From Ectocarpus siliculosus (Eukaryota > Sar > Phaeophyceae > Ectocarpales > Ectocarpaceae), in the NCBI GenBank assembly GCA_000310025.1, contig FN649731.1, positions 10,073 through 30,934 of the forward strand: a stretch of 20,862 bases of DNA, read 5' to 3'. The notes below the pieces were generated by a model, which saw nothing but the letters and a program-made list of their open reading frames with translations, did no database searches and was not told the DNA's origin. The translations under genes were made by a program, and so were the position numbers. Of this stretch, positions 1-8,665 are shown in pieces (position 1 is the first letter of the stretch; each line of letters starts with the position of its first letter).

Positions 1-1934
1 AAGGGTCCAACGGTTTCGGCAGCCCCGGTTTTGGATAACCCCCCCCCCCCCCCCCCCCCCACCGCCCTTCGCCACCCAGGCGCACCGACGACCCAGCCCA
101 TTGCCGCGCCGCCCACTGCCCGACCGGCGAATACTCCGGTGGACCCGGTCGACACTTTCAAGACGCCGGCGCCAGTATTGCCACCGGTGCTGGTACCCAC
201 TCGGACGCCGATAACCCCCGTTACGACGGCGGCGCCCCTGCCGACCCCGGTCCCCGAAGCCACGCCCGTGCCATCGGCGCAGGCGCCCAGCGTGAGCGGC
301 TTCATCATCGTGAGCGAAACCGCGCTGGCACAGTGCGAGGTCGGGTGCGTGGAGGGTCTTGCCGCGGCCTTCGACCTCCAACCCTATCGTGTGAGACAGA
401 GGGCGGCGTGGACACTTTCTTGGTTTTGGGCTTATTGTGCCTAGGCGGAGAACAGGTGTTAAATATGCCGTGGGTTGTGGCTTCCGGCACCAGCTGCTTT
501 CTCTTGCGGGGCATCTACGAACATTTTGTTCATATTTGAAGTCGTTGTTGGGTGCGTATCCAAAGAAACATGTGCGCACGTACGCGCGCACCCCGCAACG
601 AATTACACGGACAGGTGCAATGCATCTGTCCGGAAGTCAGGAGACGATCACTGAGAAGCATGCTGGCGAACCGGCGGAACGTCACAAGTGTCCACCCCTC
701 AGAGGTGCGTCGCCATGAGAAGTCAAATGGCGATCGAGGTCGGGGTTCGGCTCAATTCGGCATGAATCTGAACGCAGAAATACAGCATTATCACGCAATA
801 TAGTGCTGAATGCATTTTATCATTTGTAAAGGTACAGGACCCGGGAAAATAACCCCACCCTCCGAGCCATTCATGGGCTTCTATTATAAACCAAGGAATG
901 ACTTAGATGTAGACCGATATGTCAGGTGGAGCGCCGTCCCATCTTTGGACGGAGGGCTGACTTCTTCTCGCGCGGTGATCTCGATTGCAATTGATTGTGT
1001 TGGTGCCGCAGATGTCCTCTTCCATGTCTTGCATGCACCCGTTGCAGGTATTGCAGGGGAGGCTTTCCCTTCCTTCATCCCTTCAAAAACAATGTACCAT
1101 CCTGCGTATACACCCGTGTGCGCACTGCTGTACACAACTTTCGGCGGTGTGTTGTCTGCTAACAGGGCGCTGCTTGCTGTTTGGTTTCCGGCTGTCGTTT
1201 GTGTGTTCGTTTTCGGGCCGCACTCAACACGTACGTGGACGGGCCGCACGCAGGGCGCGTACCTCTCACGGAGGCGTCTGACCACCGCCGAGGTGCCGTA
1301 TGTTGTGACGGTGCCAGGAATCACAACCCAGGGGATGGTCCAATCCATCAACCACTTCCAGGCAAACTACATGGAGGTATCGAGTAGCCTTGGCGTTCCT
1401 GGGGACGAGGTGAGTTTTTTTATCATGTACCGCCTGCCTGTACGTAGAGGCGATGTACATTTGTTTTTGATGAGGAGAGCATGCATGGTTCGTTTTGCAG
1501 GGTATGGAGCACTCGGGGGGCATACTGCCGGCGAGTTATTTTGCATCGTGCATGCACCACCACCAATATCACCCCCATTATCCAAACAACACCGAAACAA
1601 GCATGAATGAATCTGAAATACTTGACATTCTGCACGCGAATCGTTCTTCGACATAATGGACGCGACCGCGACCACTGCACAATGACACCAGGTGGTTTTC
1701 TCCACTCTGGAGTTCGTCGCCGCGTCCTCCTCACACATCAGCAACATGGACGTGCCACTGTTGGTGAACCCCCCCGCGTCGGGGGCCTCGACCAACGCCA
1801 TCGGGATGTTCATCATCTGCATCCTGGCTCTGCTGCTCGGTACCTGCGTGTGTCTTGAGGCAGTCCTGAACTTCTGCGGGTGCGTGCGTGTGTGTAGTGT
1901 GCCCTGTTCTAGCATCAATCGCGCTATCGACTGA
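1..1934 (+). CDS. SEA-like single-pass membrane protein, 5'-partial, three exons
   Basis: Exons read 1-390, 1254-1409 and 1692 to about 1879, all joined in phase 0 with donors GTGAGA and GTGAGT and CAG or CCAG acceptors. The frame is open from base 1, so the start lies outside the window. Exon 1 encodes a Pro/Thr/Ala-rich stalk (about 85 residues), then a hydrophobic strand and helix beginning GFIIVSETALAQCEVGC. Exon 2 begins with an RRRLTTAEVPYVVTV segment followed by a helix. This strand-helix-RRRL-strand order resembles the SEA-like ectodomains common in stramenopile surface proteins. Exon 3 ends the domain and supplies a transmembrane helix (about exon residues 36-56, AIGMFIICILALLLGTCVCL). 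At 1880 a GTGCGTGCG donor may lead to more exons; without splicing the frame stops at 1934 after a roughly 20-residue Cys-rich tail. Role inferred: cell-surface or adhesion protein. No enzyme motif is seen. The family call rests on pattern, not a search. Confidence 0.6.
41..60 (+). repeat. Poly-C tract of 20 within coding sequence
   Basis: An uninterrupted C20 run encodes part of the polyproline stalk of the membrane protein. Its length sets the reading frame between the upstream codons and the downstream Pro/Thr stalk, and runs this long are often mis-sized. The frame is open on both sides as given. Confidence 0.9.
391..1253 (+). other. Intron 1 of the membrane-protein gene
   Basis: Runs from a GTGAGA donor to a GCACGCAG acceptor (863 bases) and joins phase-0 exons. 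Several ORFs cross it on both strands, including one that runs on into exon 2, but no second coding signal or repeat is apparent. Confidence 0.5.
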
Positions 1935-2328
1935 CCCAAAATTGCCGTTAGCACAAGTGAGAAAATCTTAAGCGCGGTTCGTTGCCAGGGTAGGCCAGAT
2001 TCTCAGAAACGATGGACGAAACGCGGAATGCGACAGTATTTCTCTCTGCAAAACCTGTGAGAAATTCGTCTCAGCTCCACGCACGCCCTCGAAATCTACG
2101 CCAACTACTATGTATTTGTGTACGTGTCGTTTTTAGCCTCCTCTGTCCAACCGCACATCATACATACCCGTCGACCCATCAAAACCTAGCGTACAAGGCG
2201 GGTCAACAACCAGGCCGTGACTCTTTGAAACAGCTAGGTTCTAGCAAGAAGGAGTGATGGTTGAGCGGTGGTGTATTCATTGTTCGCAAACAAGGTGTTT
2301 GTTGTGGCATATTGAATAAAAAGCAAAA
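1935..2328. other. Intergenic or intronic stretch, nothing recognised
   Basis: AT-richer than the flanking exons. It contains only short ORFs without coding character. No repeat or regulatory motif stands out. Confidence 0.4.
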
Positions 2329-2748
2329 ATGCAACGGATACAATCATCTGACCCCTGTGCCTCCACGTTCGGCTCATCCAACCCCGTGTCGGGGACCCCG
2401 GGCTCCGGCTCCGACGACTACAGCAAGTACTGCAGCACGTACCTCATCCGCGCGAGGGGCATGCTGGCGCCTCACCACAGGGCCATTGTTCCGGCCTCCA
2501 TGGTTGTTCTCATGAAAGAAAAGCAAGGGATGAGGGCGAAGAAGTCCTCGTACGCCCGTTGTGCCTCCGAGTTCGGCTCGGCAAGGTCCTTGTCGGGGCT
2601 CCCGGGCTCGTTCCCCGCGGACGACATTGATCACTGCACCAACCACCACCCGGGGCATCACCGCGCCGAATTCCGTGAAGGCCGAGTCTCCCACGCCGTC
2701 GCAGACGCAAGTAGGTGGTGGATTGCGCTTTTTTGTTGTTTTTCGTAG
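2329..2748 (+). CDS. Small ORF with two tandem Cys-bounded repeats, unknown function
   Basis: ATG at 2329 in a good context (GCAAAAATGC); in-frame TAA upstream at 2317. The 139-residue frame holds two copies of a 26-residue unit at residues 10-35 (2356-2433) and 78-103 (2560-2637), exactly 68 codons apart. Both fit C-A-S-x-F-G-S-x4-S-G-x-P-G-S-x3-D-x4-C, with 13 of 26 positions identical by eye. Conserved Cys spacing and frame argue for real coding sequence and perhaps a disulphide-bonded extracellular module. A linker of about 42 residues separates the copies. A GTAGGT donor at 2710 may end the exon before the stop. No signal peptide is visible. The phase does not fit the upstream membrane-protein exon (which ends in phase 2), so this is probably a separate gene. 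Family not recognised. Confidence 0.4.
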   Translation: MQRIQSSDPCASTFGSSNPVSGTPGSGSDDYSKYCSTYLIRARGMLAPHHRAIVPASMVVLMKEKQGMRAKKSSYARCASEFGSARSLSGLPGSFPADDIDHCTNHHPGHHRAEFREGRVSHAVADASRWWIALFCCFS

Positions 2749-2901
2749 GCGTGCGCGTGCGTAGTTGAGTTTTTGTTGTCCCCAAACCGTCGTCTTCTCG
2801 GAATCATTATACGTGCCGTCCGACAATGTTTGCTTACATACCGATTTTTTTTTTTTTTTGTCTATATCCCTGTTTTCGTGCGGTTCTGTGCCATATTCTC
2901 G

Positions 2902-3236
2902 TTAAAGACCGCGCAGAACCAGCGTACTAGCCGCGGTCGACTTCGTCATCAGGAACCCTTGGGCCGTTGGGTCCTCCACCTCTGCCGCTGCCGCTGCCCC
3001 TACCACCGGCGGAAGAACCGCTTCCGACACTCGGCGCGCCTGAGGCATGGTGCAGCCTGCGCCAGATGTCCCTAGATGCTCTTGCCGGTGGCGGCGGTGG
3101 CATGTTCGTGGCCGCCCGGCATGTCTCTGGCACACCGTATACTATCGTGCGCTGTTCTTACCTGCGCCTTGCTGAAGCGGGCAATTGTTGCGGTGCCTGT
3201 GAGGGTCTCCCACGCCTCTGATTCTTTCTTCTGGTG
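2902..3236 (-). CDS. Last two exons of an unknown minus-strand gene
   Basis: On the minus strand, an exon at 3236-3162 (25 codons, beginning HQKKESEAWETL and ending RFSKAQ) ends at a CAG/GTAAGA donor. It joins in phase 0 to a terminal exon at 3039-2902, which starts after GCCTCAG and stops at TAA (45 residues: ARRVSEAVLPPVVG, then an Ala/Glu-rich stretch, then MTKSTAASTLVLRGL). The intron is 122 bases. The first exon is charged and helix-prone, the second Ala-rich. Upstream exons should lie beyond 3236 but I could not place them; SINE-like debris begins about 300 bases further up. A different acceptor at 3127 would leave only a 35-base intron and was not used. No domain recognised. Confidence 0.4.
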
Positions 3237-3568
3237 CTACGGCACCAACTAACCAATCATGCCGTACACAGAGCCACACGAACCCGAGACGCGGAGGGCC
3301 ACGAGGGTGGAGCAAAGGGGCGCAAGAAAAGGCGGGAGATGTCTATTTGCTTTTTTCCATGCGATGCATTCGCCGCGTACTCTCACATGGGCGCTTTCTT
3401 CAAACGCCAACAACAGATCTAAGAGTAAAGGCGAAAGTGAGAAGTAAAAGGGTAGTATTTTGCTCTGGTTTCTGGAATAAACAACTAAGAATATAGGGTG
3501 GTTGTGGTTTCCATCACACTCTGCCTTCGTAGCGCCTTCCACGATTGGAATTTGAAAACCTCGCGGAC

Positions 3569-3690
3569 GGATTTGAACCCCGTTTTTTCGTTGCTTTTGT
3601 GTTTTGTTCGACACGACGGGGGCTCGAACCCTCAATTCCGACCTGCGTGGCGACCACTTCACTCCTTAGCCACGGGCGCAGCCCGCGCTT
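3569..3690 (-). repeat. tRNA-derived SINE-like debris
   Basis: On the minus strand there is an A-box-like TGGCTAAGGAGTGAAGTGG (3672-3654) followed by a B-box-like GGTTCGAGCCC (3630-3620). A second B-box match, GGTTCAAATCC, lies at 3579-3569. The putative T and D arms do not pair properly, so this is not a functional tRNA. The arrangement fits a decayed tRNA-derived SINE with a pol III promoter, possibly two nested copies. Confidence 0.4.
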
Positions 3691-3747
3691 TGTTGGATTT
3701 TTAGATATTCTCATGCCAAATAATTGTACTGCATGGTATTTATATGT

Positions 3748-3930
3748 ATTGTCCCGGGGATGTTCAGAACCATCCCCGGGAGGGGACGAAAAATATGCAT
3801 CCCCTGATTGTTCACGAAGATCTTCTGATTTTCGGAGATAACACGTTTCGTACGACAGGAGAATTTTTTTTCTGTCCCCTCCGTTGCAGGGACAAAGCTG
3901 AAGGTCAAATTCGGGACCGGGGACATTGGT
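3748..3930. repeat. Hairpin-bearing MITE-like stretch
   Basis: Contains a perfect 10-bp stem, CCCGGGGATG (3753-3762) and CATCCCCGGG (3771-3780), with an 8-base loop. The left end (ATTGTCCCGGGGA) is loosely matched in inverse by the right end near 3915-3930 (GGGACCGGGGACATT), and ATT flanks both sides. This suggests a small inverted-repeat element, but the terminal match is imperfect. Confidence 0.25.
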
Positions 3931-3960
3931 CTTCGAGAGCGTAGACGATGATTTCGGAAG

Positions 3961-4200
3961 GTAGACGATGAAGACGACAAATTCAAATGTGATTGCGCCT
4001 CCCAGTGCGGAGATCGTGTTCATGTCGTTGCGGAATGTCGGTTGTACAAGAAGGAGCGAGAAGTGTACATGACTGAGCTGGGAAAAGCAGAAGAAAGATA
4101 CAGGGAGATGTTTGAGGCATGGCATAGCCGGGAGAAGATGGTAGCTGTACTGGGGCATAGGAAGTGGTTGAAAAGGCGGGAAGTGATATCGGAAAGATAG
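3961..4200 (+). pseudogene. C-terminal fragment of a non-LTR (LINE) reverse transcriptase ORF
   Basis: Seventy-nine codons end at TAG 4198-4200, with an in-frame TGA shortly upstream. The peptide has a Cys-Cys-His-Cys cluster (CDCASQCGDRVHVVAEC) followed by a charged helical tail (YREMFEAWHSREKM, KWLKRREVISER). This order is typical of the C-terminal zinc-knuckle region of LINE-type ORF2 proteins, where a CxC...H...C motif follows the reverse transcriptase domain. No reverse transcriptase or endonuclease core is present upstream, consistent with 5' truncation on insertion or later decay. The C-tract repeat at 4300 follows 100 bases downstream on the same strand and could be part of this element's 3' end. 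Confidence 0.5.
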
Positions 4201-4299
4201 ATGGACTAGGGAAGACACTTTTGAGCCACCTTTGGCAAAGTAGGAAGGAACGGTTGGCCATCGGTGATCGGTTCTGTGGGAACAATGCTCCGTCCTCTC

Positions 4300-4372
4300 G
4301 AGGATGCGTGGTCAATGGTCTAACCGCTAAGGCATGCGAAGCATAAGAGTGCGCACCCCCCCACCCCCCCGC
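4300..4372 (+). repeat. Dispersed tRNA-like/C-tract repeat, copy A
   Basis: Reads AGGATGCGTGGTCAATGGTC, then TAACCGCTAAGGCATGC, then a spacer ending GAGTGCGCA, then a C-rich tract. The same order occurs on the minus strand at 10423-10352 and, without the tail, at 8298-8251. The TGGTCTAA...GGC core resembles a tRNA D arm. Likely a SINE or the 3' end of a retroelement. Confidence 0.5.
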
Positions 4373-5369
4373 CGCCCAACCGAGGAACCATTGTCAATGT
4401 AAGTGACCACTAACGCCAATTGAACCGACCCATTTTCGGAATGAGAGCGTTGAAGGTTAAATTAATCTCTTTGACATTACGGGGATGGGTGCTCAAGCGA
4501 CGAGAAAGGGATTTCGCGGCGGCGCATGTTGAACAATGTCAATCCTACCCCGAACGAAACGTTTTTGTAGAATTTGAGGACAAGATATATGTTGCCAAAG
4601 GCCATGCAAATCCTGTACGAGACTTTGACTGCCAATCAATGCCCGATGTGCTATAGCCCGAAGATGCTTTATGTTGCGGGTGGCGAATCACCAGGTACAA
4701 CAGGCACATGGTCGATTGAAGGTTCGGTGTGTAACATACGACTTGGTGAATCGAAAAGTATGACGGGGCTGGTAGTCCGATTCGCCGACATCAGGGTCCC
4801 ACCCGGGACAATTGAGCGCAACGTCTAGTCTTTGGTGTCTATTTCCGCGGCACTCTCTAGAATGGGGTGTCGGTGTCGGCGGGGGTACACTCATGCAGGT
4901 GTTTCCGCGAAAAACAGTCGCTTCTGGCAGAAACATCACCCTTCAGGATCATCCGCAAGATGGCATCAGGTCATCGATCTGTACGACTTGATCTTTGACG
5001 AGTGCGGTGGGACATCGCCCGACTTTCCTTTCGCACAAGGTCAACCTGATTCCGGGGACGGTTCCACTAGCAACCACACAGCCTCCCAGCGGTCACCAGT
5101 TTCGTCGACACCGATCCTGTCCCTAGTTAATCGCGGGTGTATCGTTAAGTGGTCGAGTGTCAAGCCCGGGAAGCCTCGTGCATCTCCCTTTGGATATGGC
5201 GCTGACGGTGGAGGAGTCCATCAAGCCGGGCCTCATTGCCGATTTTCGGCCGGTCACCCAACGCACCACGGATGGCATTTGGCCCTCCATAATGCTCCGT
5301 GGTGCGCCTCCCGCTAACGTCGCGTCAGAAGTTCGCTCCGTGATCTCCCTGGAAGACGTTTCCGCTTCA
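4373..5369. other. ORF-rich region without a recognised gene
   Basis: Holds overlapping plus-strand ORFs at 4420-4656, 4574-4828, 4832-5317 and 5157-5423. Some segments look protein-like (for example EFEDKIYVAKGHANPVRDF and EESIKPGLIADFRPVTQRTT), but the frame changes repeatedly and no splice set or domain emerges. It may be decayed mobile-element sequence. Confidence 0.3.
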
Positions 5370-5894
5370 TCACATCTTGGCTACCACCTCTTCGTGGCCG
5401 CATTCCCGCCGCGGCTTCGATGACGTCTGGTGCGTCTTTCCGGTAGCTATTTTCTGAGCCCGCATGAGAAGAAGCAGCGCGTTCAGCTCTTTATGCACCT
5501 CTCTCTGTAGTGTGGCCAGGACCTGACCTAACGTGGAGTATTCCGATGAACGAAGCACAAATATATCCATGTGTGCGTGGACGATAATCCATGTACCAGT
5601 ATGCAGTGTTGCTTTGTTAAAGAATGACGCAAGGAAATAGGTATCGCCAGTGCCTTGAACTTTGCCTCCCCACCTGGGGAGGAAAGTGCACGATAACCGT
5701 TGCAAAATCCTGAGGTGAAATACACCGGAAGGAAGGACGGAATCATGCGAGAACACTAGATATTCTTGATAGGCGTTGTGCTTATGTTGGTTTGTTTCAT
5801 TTTCTCGGCCTTGCGTATCGACAGGATGAGCGGTGGCCTCTACCACCACAAACACAACAGCAGCCAACAATCTGCGGCTGACAGCCTTCCGCAA
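5370..5894 (-). CDS. Hypothetical small protein with a signal-peptide-like start
   Basis: An intronless 174-codon ORF from ATG 5894. The N-terminus MRKAVSRRLLAAVVFVVVEA is followed by TAHP, which looks like a basic-hydrophobic signal peptide with a possible cleavage site after ATA. The middle is undistinguished. The C-terminal half has an amphipathic helix-like run (YSTLGQVLATLQREVHKELN, ALLLLMRAQK). It overlaps a plus-strand ORF ending at 5423 that is equally unproven. There is no known domain and no neighbouring support. It could be chance or a decayed gene. Confidence 0.25.
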   Translation of the reverse strand: MRKAVSRRLLAAVVFVVVEATAHPVDTQGRENETNQHKHNAYQEYLVFSHDSVLPSGVFHLRILQRLSCTFLPRWGGKVQGTGDTYFLASFFNKATLHTGTWIIVHAHMDIFVLRSSEYSTLGQVLATLQREVHKELNALLLLMRAQKIATGKTHQTSSKPRRECGHEEVVAKM

Positions 5895-7390
5895 AGTCCG
5901 CTTACTGTCAGCTCGTTGTGTACTTACACCAAAAAATGGCCTAGTTGCTAGTTCAACCTCTTCGCCAATATCGTTTAGAGAAACGCCGACTCACACAACA
6001 AGGAAGGGTTGATCCCGCCACTACGGGACACAAAGAGGCCTTTCAACTACAACACATTCGGTTCCATTTTTTCTCGGCCGCAACGAGCAATGACGTGTCA
6101 GTTGCAGTCGTGAACCAACTTTGCTCGTGCAAGTGTGACGAAAGATACCCCTTCGGATTGAGCCTCGGGGTGAGCAAACGGCTGGCTTTTGTCTACCCAA
6201 CTCAATAGCTTTTGCCGTGAGGTTTGTATTCCAAACGAATTTGGTGACACCATCATGCTGATACCCTCCAAGATGTGGTACTGTCTTGCGTGTATTGCTG
6301 CGCATCACCTTCTTCTGCGCCATGCCGTTCTGTACGAAATTATCAACTGTTGCATGCATGAATCATAAGATGCCCGAATGATAACTGTCGAACTTCTTCA
6401 GCTGGTTGGAGAGGCGTCCCAATCATGGTAAACCTCACTTGCGATACGCACACCACCATCGAGTACGTCAACCACCGTATGATATCCATCCACTAGTTAA
6501 CACGGTACACCAAGTCTTGTGCTCAAGACAGACATCTTGGACTGTCCATTCAAGGCTAAATGGCCCAGGTCGCCCTATCGCACACCGAAACACAACAGAA
6601 GGCCGTGTTGGGTCCTCGTCTCCCGCCAGCCTCTCCTTTTGCGAAGTAAACTATTACCGACCACCCCCGAGAGATCAAATCTGCCGACCTCCCAGTATTG
6701 TCACCTCAGCACATCTAGACCTACATGCAGACTGTCGTCGCGCATGTGTCACAAAGTCTGCATCCCTAAATACTCAAGATGTGAAACCGTCGAACGAAAA
6801 ACACATGTGGTACGTGGTGGCGTTGGCTCGCGGCCCGGCATCAACTTCTATCCAGTGGCGACGACACCGCCCAATCGACGCTCGACCCTTGATGCGAGGA
6901 AGACCCAACTCTACATCGCCCGGACGTGGTTCTCAACGTGCTTTCTCGACAAAGCCGCCTTCAAGGACCAGCGACGCCTCCCCGACACCGCTCAACAAGT
7001 CGCGGTTCGATTGAATAATACATTGCTGCCGTGCTGCAAGGATGGCGATCACTGCAGATCATACCAACAAGAGACTGCTGCTGCTTCAGTGCAGCCGCGT
7101 GCACCAACATCACACGCCGCCGACCTAAGTTTTGATTGTATTCGCTCAATTTGTGCTCGAGCTCCTTAAATTTTGGCCGCCACTGCCCTGTCACGGTCCG
7201 CACCACTTCTACCTGTGCAAGCAGGCGTAGGTGTTCCTGTTCGGGAGGCCCGCTGCGATGGCGACCTCTACCACCACTTCATGCGACTCAGCGGAGCCCC
7301 CCCAAAATACTGTCATCCTTCGTTCCTCACATCGGGTGCTGGAAACAAACTTCGCGTCTAGCAGGGGAGAAAACAGGTCAGGTTACATAA
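5895..7390. other. Long stretch without a convincing gene
   Basis: Two long plus-strand ORFs overlap in different frames at 6406-7014 (202 codons) and 6519-7169 (216 codons), so stop codons are sparse here. The second has a protein-like part (ARKTQLYIARTWFSTCFLDK, AAFKDQRRLPDTAQQVAVRL). Neither shows a known domain or clear splice sites. Decayed retroelement sequence is possible. Confidence 0.25.
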
Positions 7391-7825
7391 ACCTCGCCGC
7401 TTTGCGGTCCACTGTCCACACACATCTGCCGCCGTCGCTTCTTAAATGTTCTTAATGATTTTCCCGAAACACCAGTATCACCTACCGCTCGAATCGACTC
7501 CCACCACCCCTACGTATGCCCCCCTCCCCCTTCCGAGACCTCCACCAATTTTTCTGTGGCCCGTCGGAACGAGGTCCAAGTAGAAGCACACGACGATTGT
7601 CTTGGGGCTGATAAGCCTAGCGGAAGAGCGCCTATTGGCCTAGAGTCCTTCGACTGGCCGGCATCAGCCATGACAACAACCACTCGCATCAATAAATCGT
7701 CGAACATGATACTAAAAAAAAACATTCAAATTCGCTGTTTTAGGCGCCACGTTCGGTGGATATCGTTGACTTATCCGGGTTTCCCTCCATGGTTATTTTC
7801 GTCCACGCGGGTACAAGTGGTGTGA
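7391..7825 (+). CDS. Possible coding segment, unknown, no start codon at its head
   Basis: Open frame of 144 codons after TAA 7388-7390. The most protein-like part runs from NDFPETPVSPTARI through a proline patch to ARRNEVQVEAHDDCLGADKP and APIGLESFDWPASA (about 7455-7670). It could be an exon or a piece of a retroelement polyprotein linker. No domain, acceptor or partner exon could be tied to it. Confidence 0.2.
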   Translation, partial: TSPLCGPLSTHICRRRFLNVLNDFPETPVSPTARIDSHHPYVCPPPPSETSTNFSVARRNEVQVEAHDDCLGADKPSGRAPIGLESFDWPASAMTTTTRINKSSNMILKKNIQIRCFRRHVRWISLTYPGFPPWLFSSTRVQVV

Positions 7826-7888
7826 TTCGCAGGTAAACGCAGAACGCTTCGTGCACTCTCAGCGATCACGATCGCTCAAACCCGAGAC

Positions 7889-7950
7889 ATCGGGCGTCTT
7901 TATCGAAGATCGGGCTTCTATTGCGAAGATCGGGCTGCCTCTATTGCGAG
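7889..7950 (+). repeat. Three-copy 20-22 bp minisatellite
   Basis: Units begin ATCGGGC at 7889, 7909 and 7929 (20, 20 and 22 bases), ending TCGAAG, GCGAAG and GCGAG. It lies just downstream of the stop codon of the minus-strand gene at 7994-8637. Confidence 0.75.
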
Positions 7951-7993
7951 GAGTCCGAAGCCGTGCACGCAGTGCACAGCAGCAGGACGTCTG

Positions 7994-8637
7994 TCAGAAC
8001 ATCCCGCAGACCTGGTCATATCCGCTGGCGTAGTAGGAGGGGTGCTGCATCTGCCGCTGCCGCTTCCCGGACCTCTTGTCGTCCATGCACACAAAGGGCG
8101 AGGACGCCGGGGAGGGTGGTGGCCAGGCGGCCTTCCTTCGGAGCCGCGAGAGGAACTCCTTGAAGTCGCTCTTGGATGCGTGGGCCACCATCGTGAACTC
8201 ATACCTGCGAGGACGGTGGATAAGAGTCGGGGTGCACATCAAAATGGAGTTGTACTCATGTAAACGCACGCCGTAGTCGGTAGACCATAGACCTCGCAGG
8301 GGGGGGGGGGGATCTCCACAGCAATGGTAATCACGCCGGTGTGATGTACGCCAGCCCCCTTTGGGATGCACTGACATTGCCTACAGGTTAGTGCGCTCGC
8401 GGGGGGGGGCAATATGTCTACAACGTGGTAGGAAGCAACAAGGCCGAGCGCAAAAACGAGCAGCTCTTGCCGGGGGGGTAGCACTCACCCGCGGCGCGTC
8501 AGGCGGCAAGCTGCCAGCCAGAAGAAGAGGCACTGCACGAACCCGTGGAGGACTATCTTGGTGTCGGCGACCGCCACGGCACGGCCGCCCGCGGTCAGCA
8601 CCTGTTGCACCATTTTCGACGGATACGTCAATATCAT
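7994..8637 (-). CDS. Small two-exon protein with a hydrophobic segment, unknown
   Basis: Exon 1 runs 8637-8489 from ATG 8637 and ends in phase 2 at a CGG/GTGAGT donor. Exon 2 begins at 8204 after CTCGCAG, supplies the missing base and runs to TGA at 7994, giving about 119 residues. Exon 1 encodes MILTYPSKMVQQVLTAGGRA and a hydrophobic run (IVLHGFVQCLFFWLAACRL), a possible membrane segment. Exon 2 encodes a basic helix (SKSDFKEFLSRLRRKAAW), a Pro/Ser patch and a KRSGKRQRQMQHP basic stretch. The frame stays open upstream of ATG 8637 through 8751, so the true start may be further up, overlapping the last exon of the next gene in another frame. The 284-base intron contains copy C of the dispersed repeat. 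No family recognised. Confidence 0.4.
8251..8311 (-). repeat. Dispersed tRNA-like repeat, copy C, with G13 run
   Basis: On the plus strand it reads TGTACTCAT, a spacer, GCCGTAGTCGGTAGACCATA and GACCTCGCA, then G13 (8299-8311). It matches copy B (10369-10414) nearly base for base outside the spacer. It lies in the intron just upstream of the acceptor at 8205. Unlike copies A and B, its homopolymer sits at the other end. Confidence 0.55.
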
Positions 8638-8665
8638 GGATGTTTCGGGACGGCGTGGTTCGTGT

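Noticed and set aside
3620-3680. Functional tRNA gene on the minus strand
   Set aside because: A- and B-box-like strings are present but the T stem, D loop and acceptor stem do not pair.
6406-7169. Retrotransposon polyprotein
   Set aside because: Two long overlapping ORFs exist, but no integrase, protease or reverse transcriptase motif could be read in any frame.
8042-8276. Plus-strand ORFs over 8042-8276
   Set aside because: They mirror the minus-strand exon at 7994-8204, which has a good acceptor, phase fit and better protein character.
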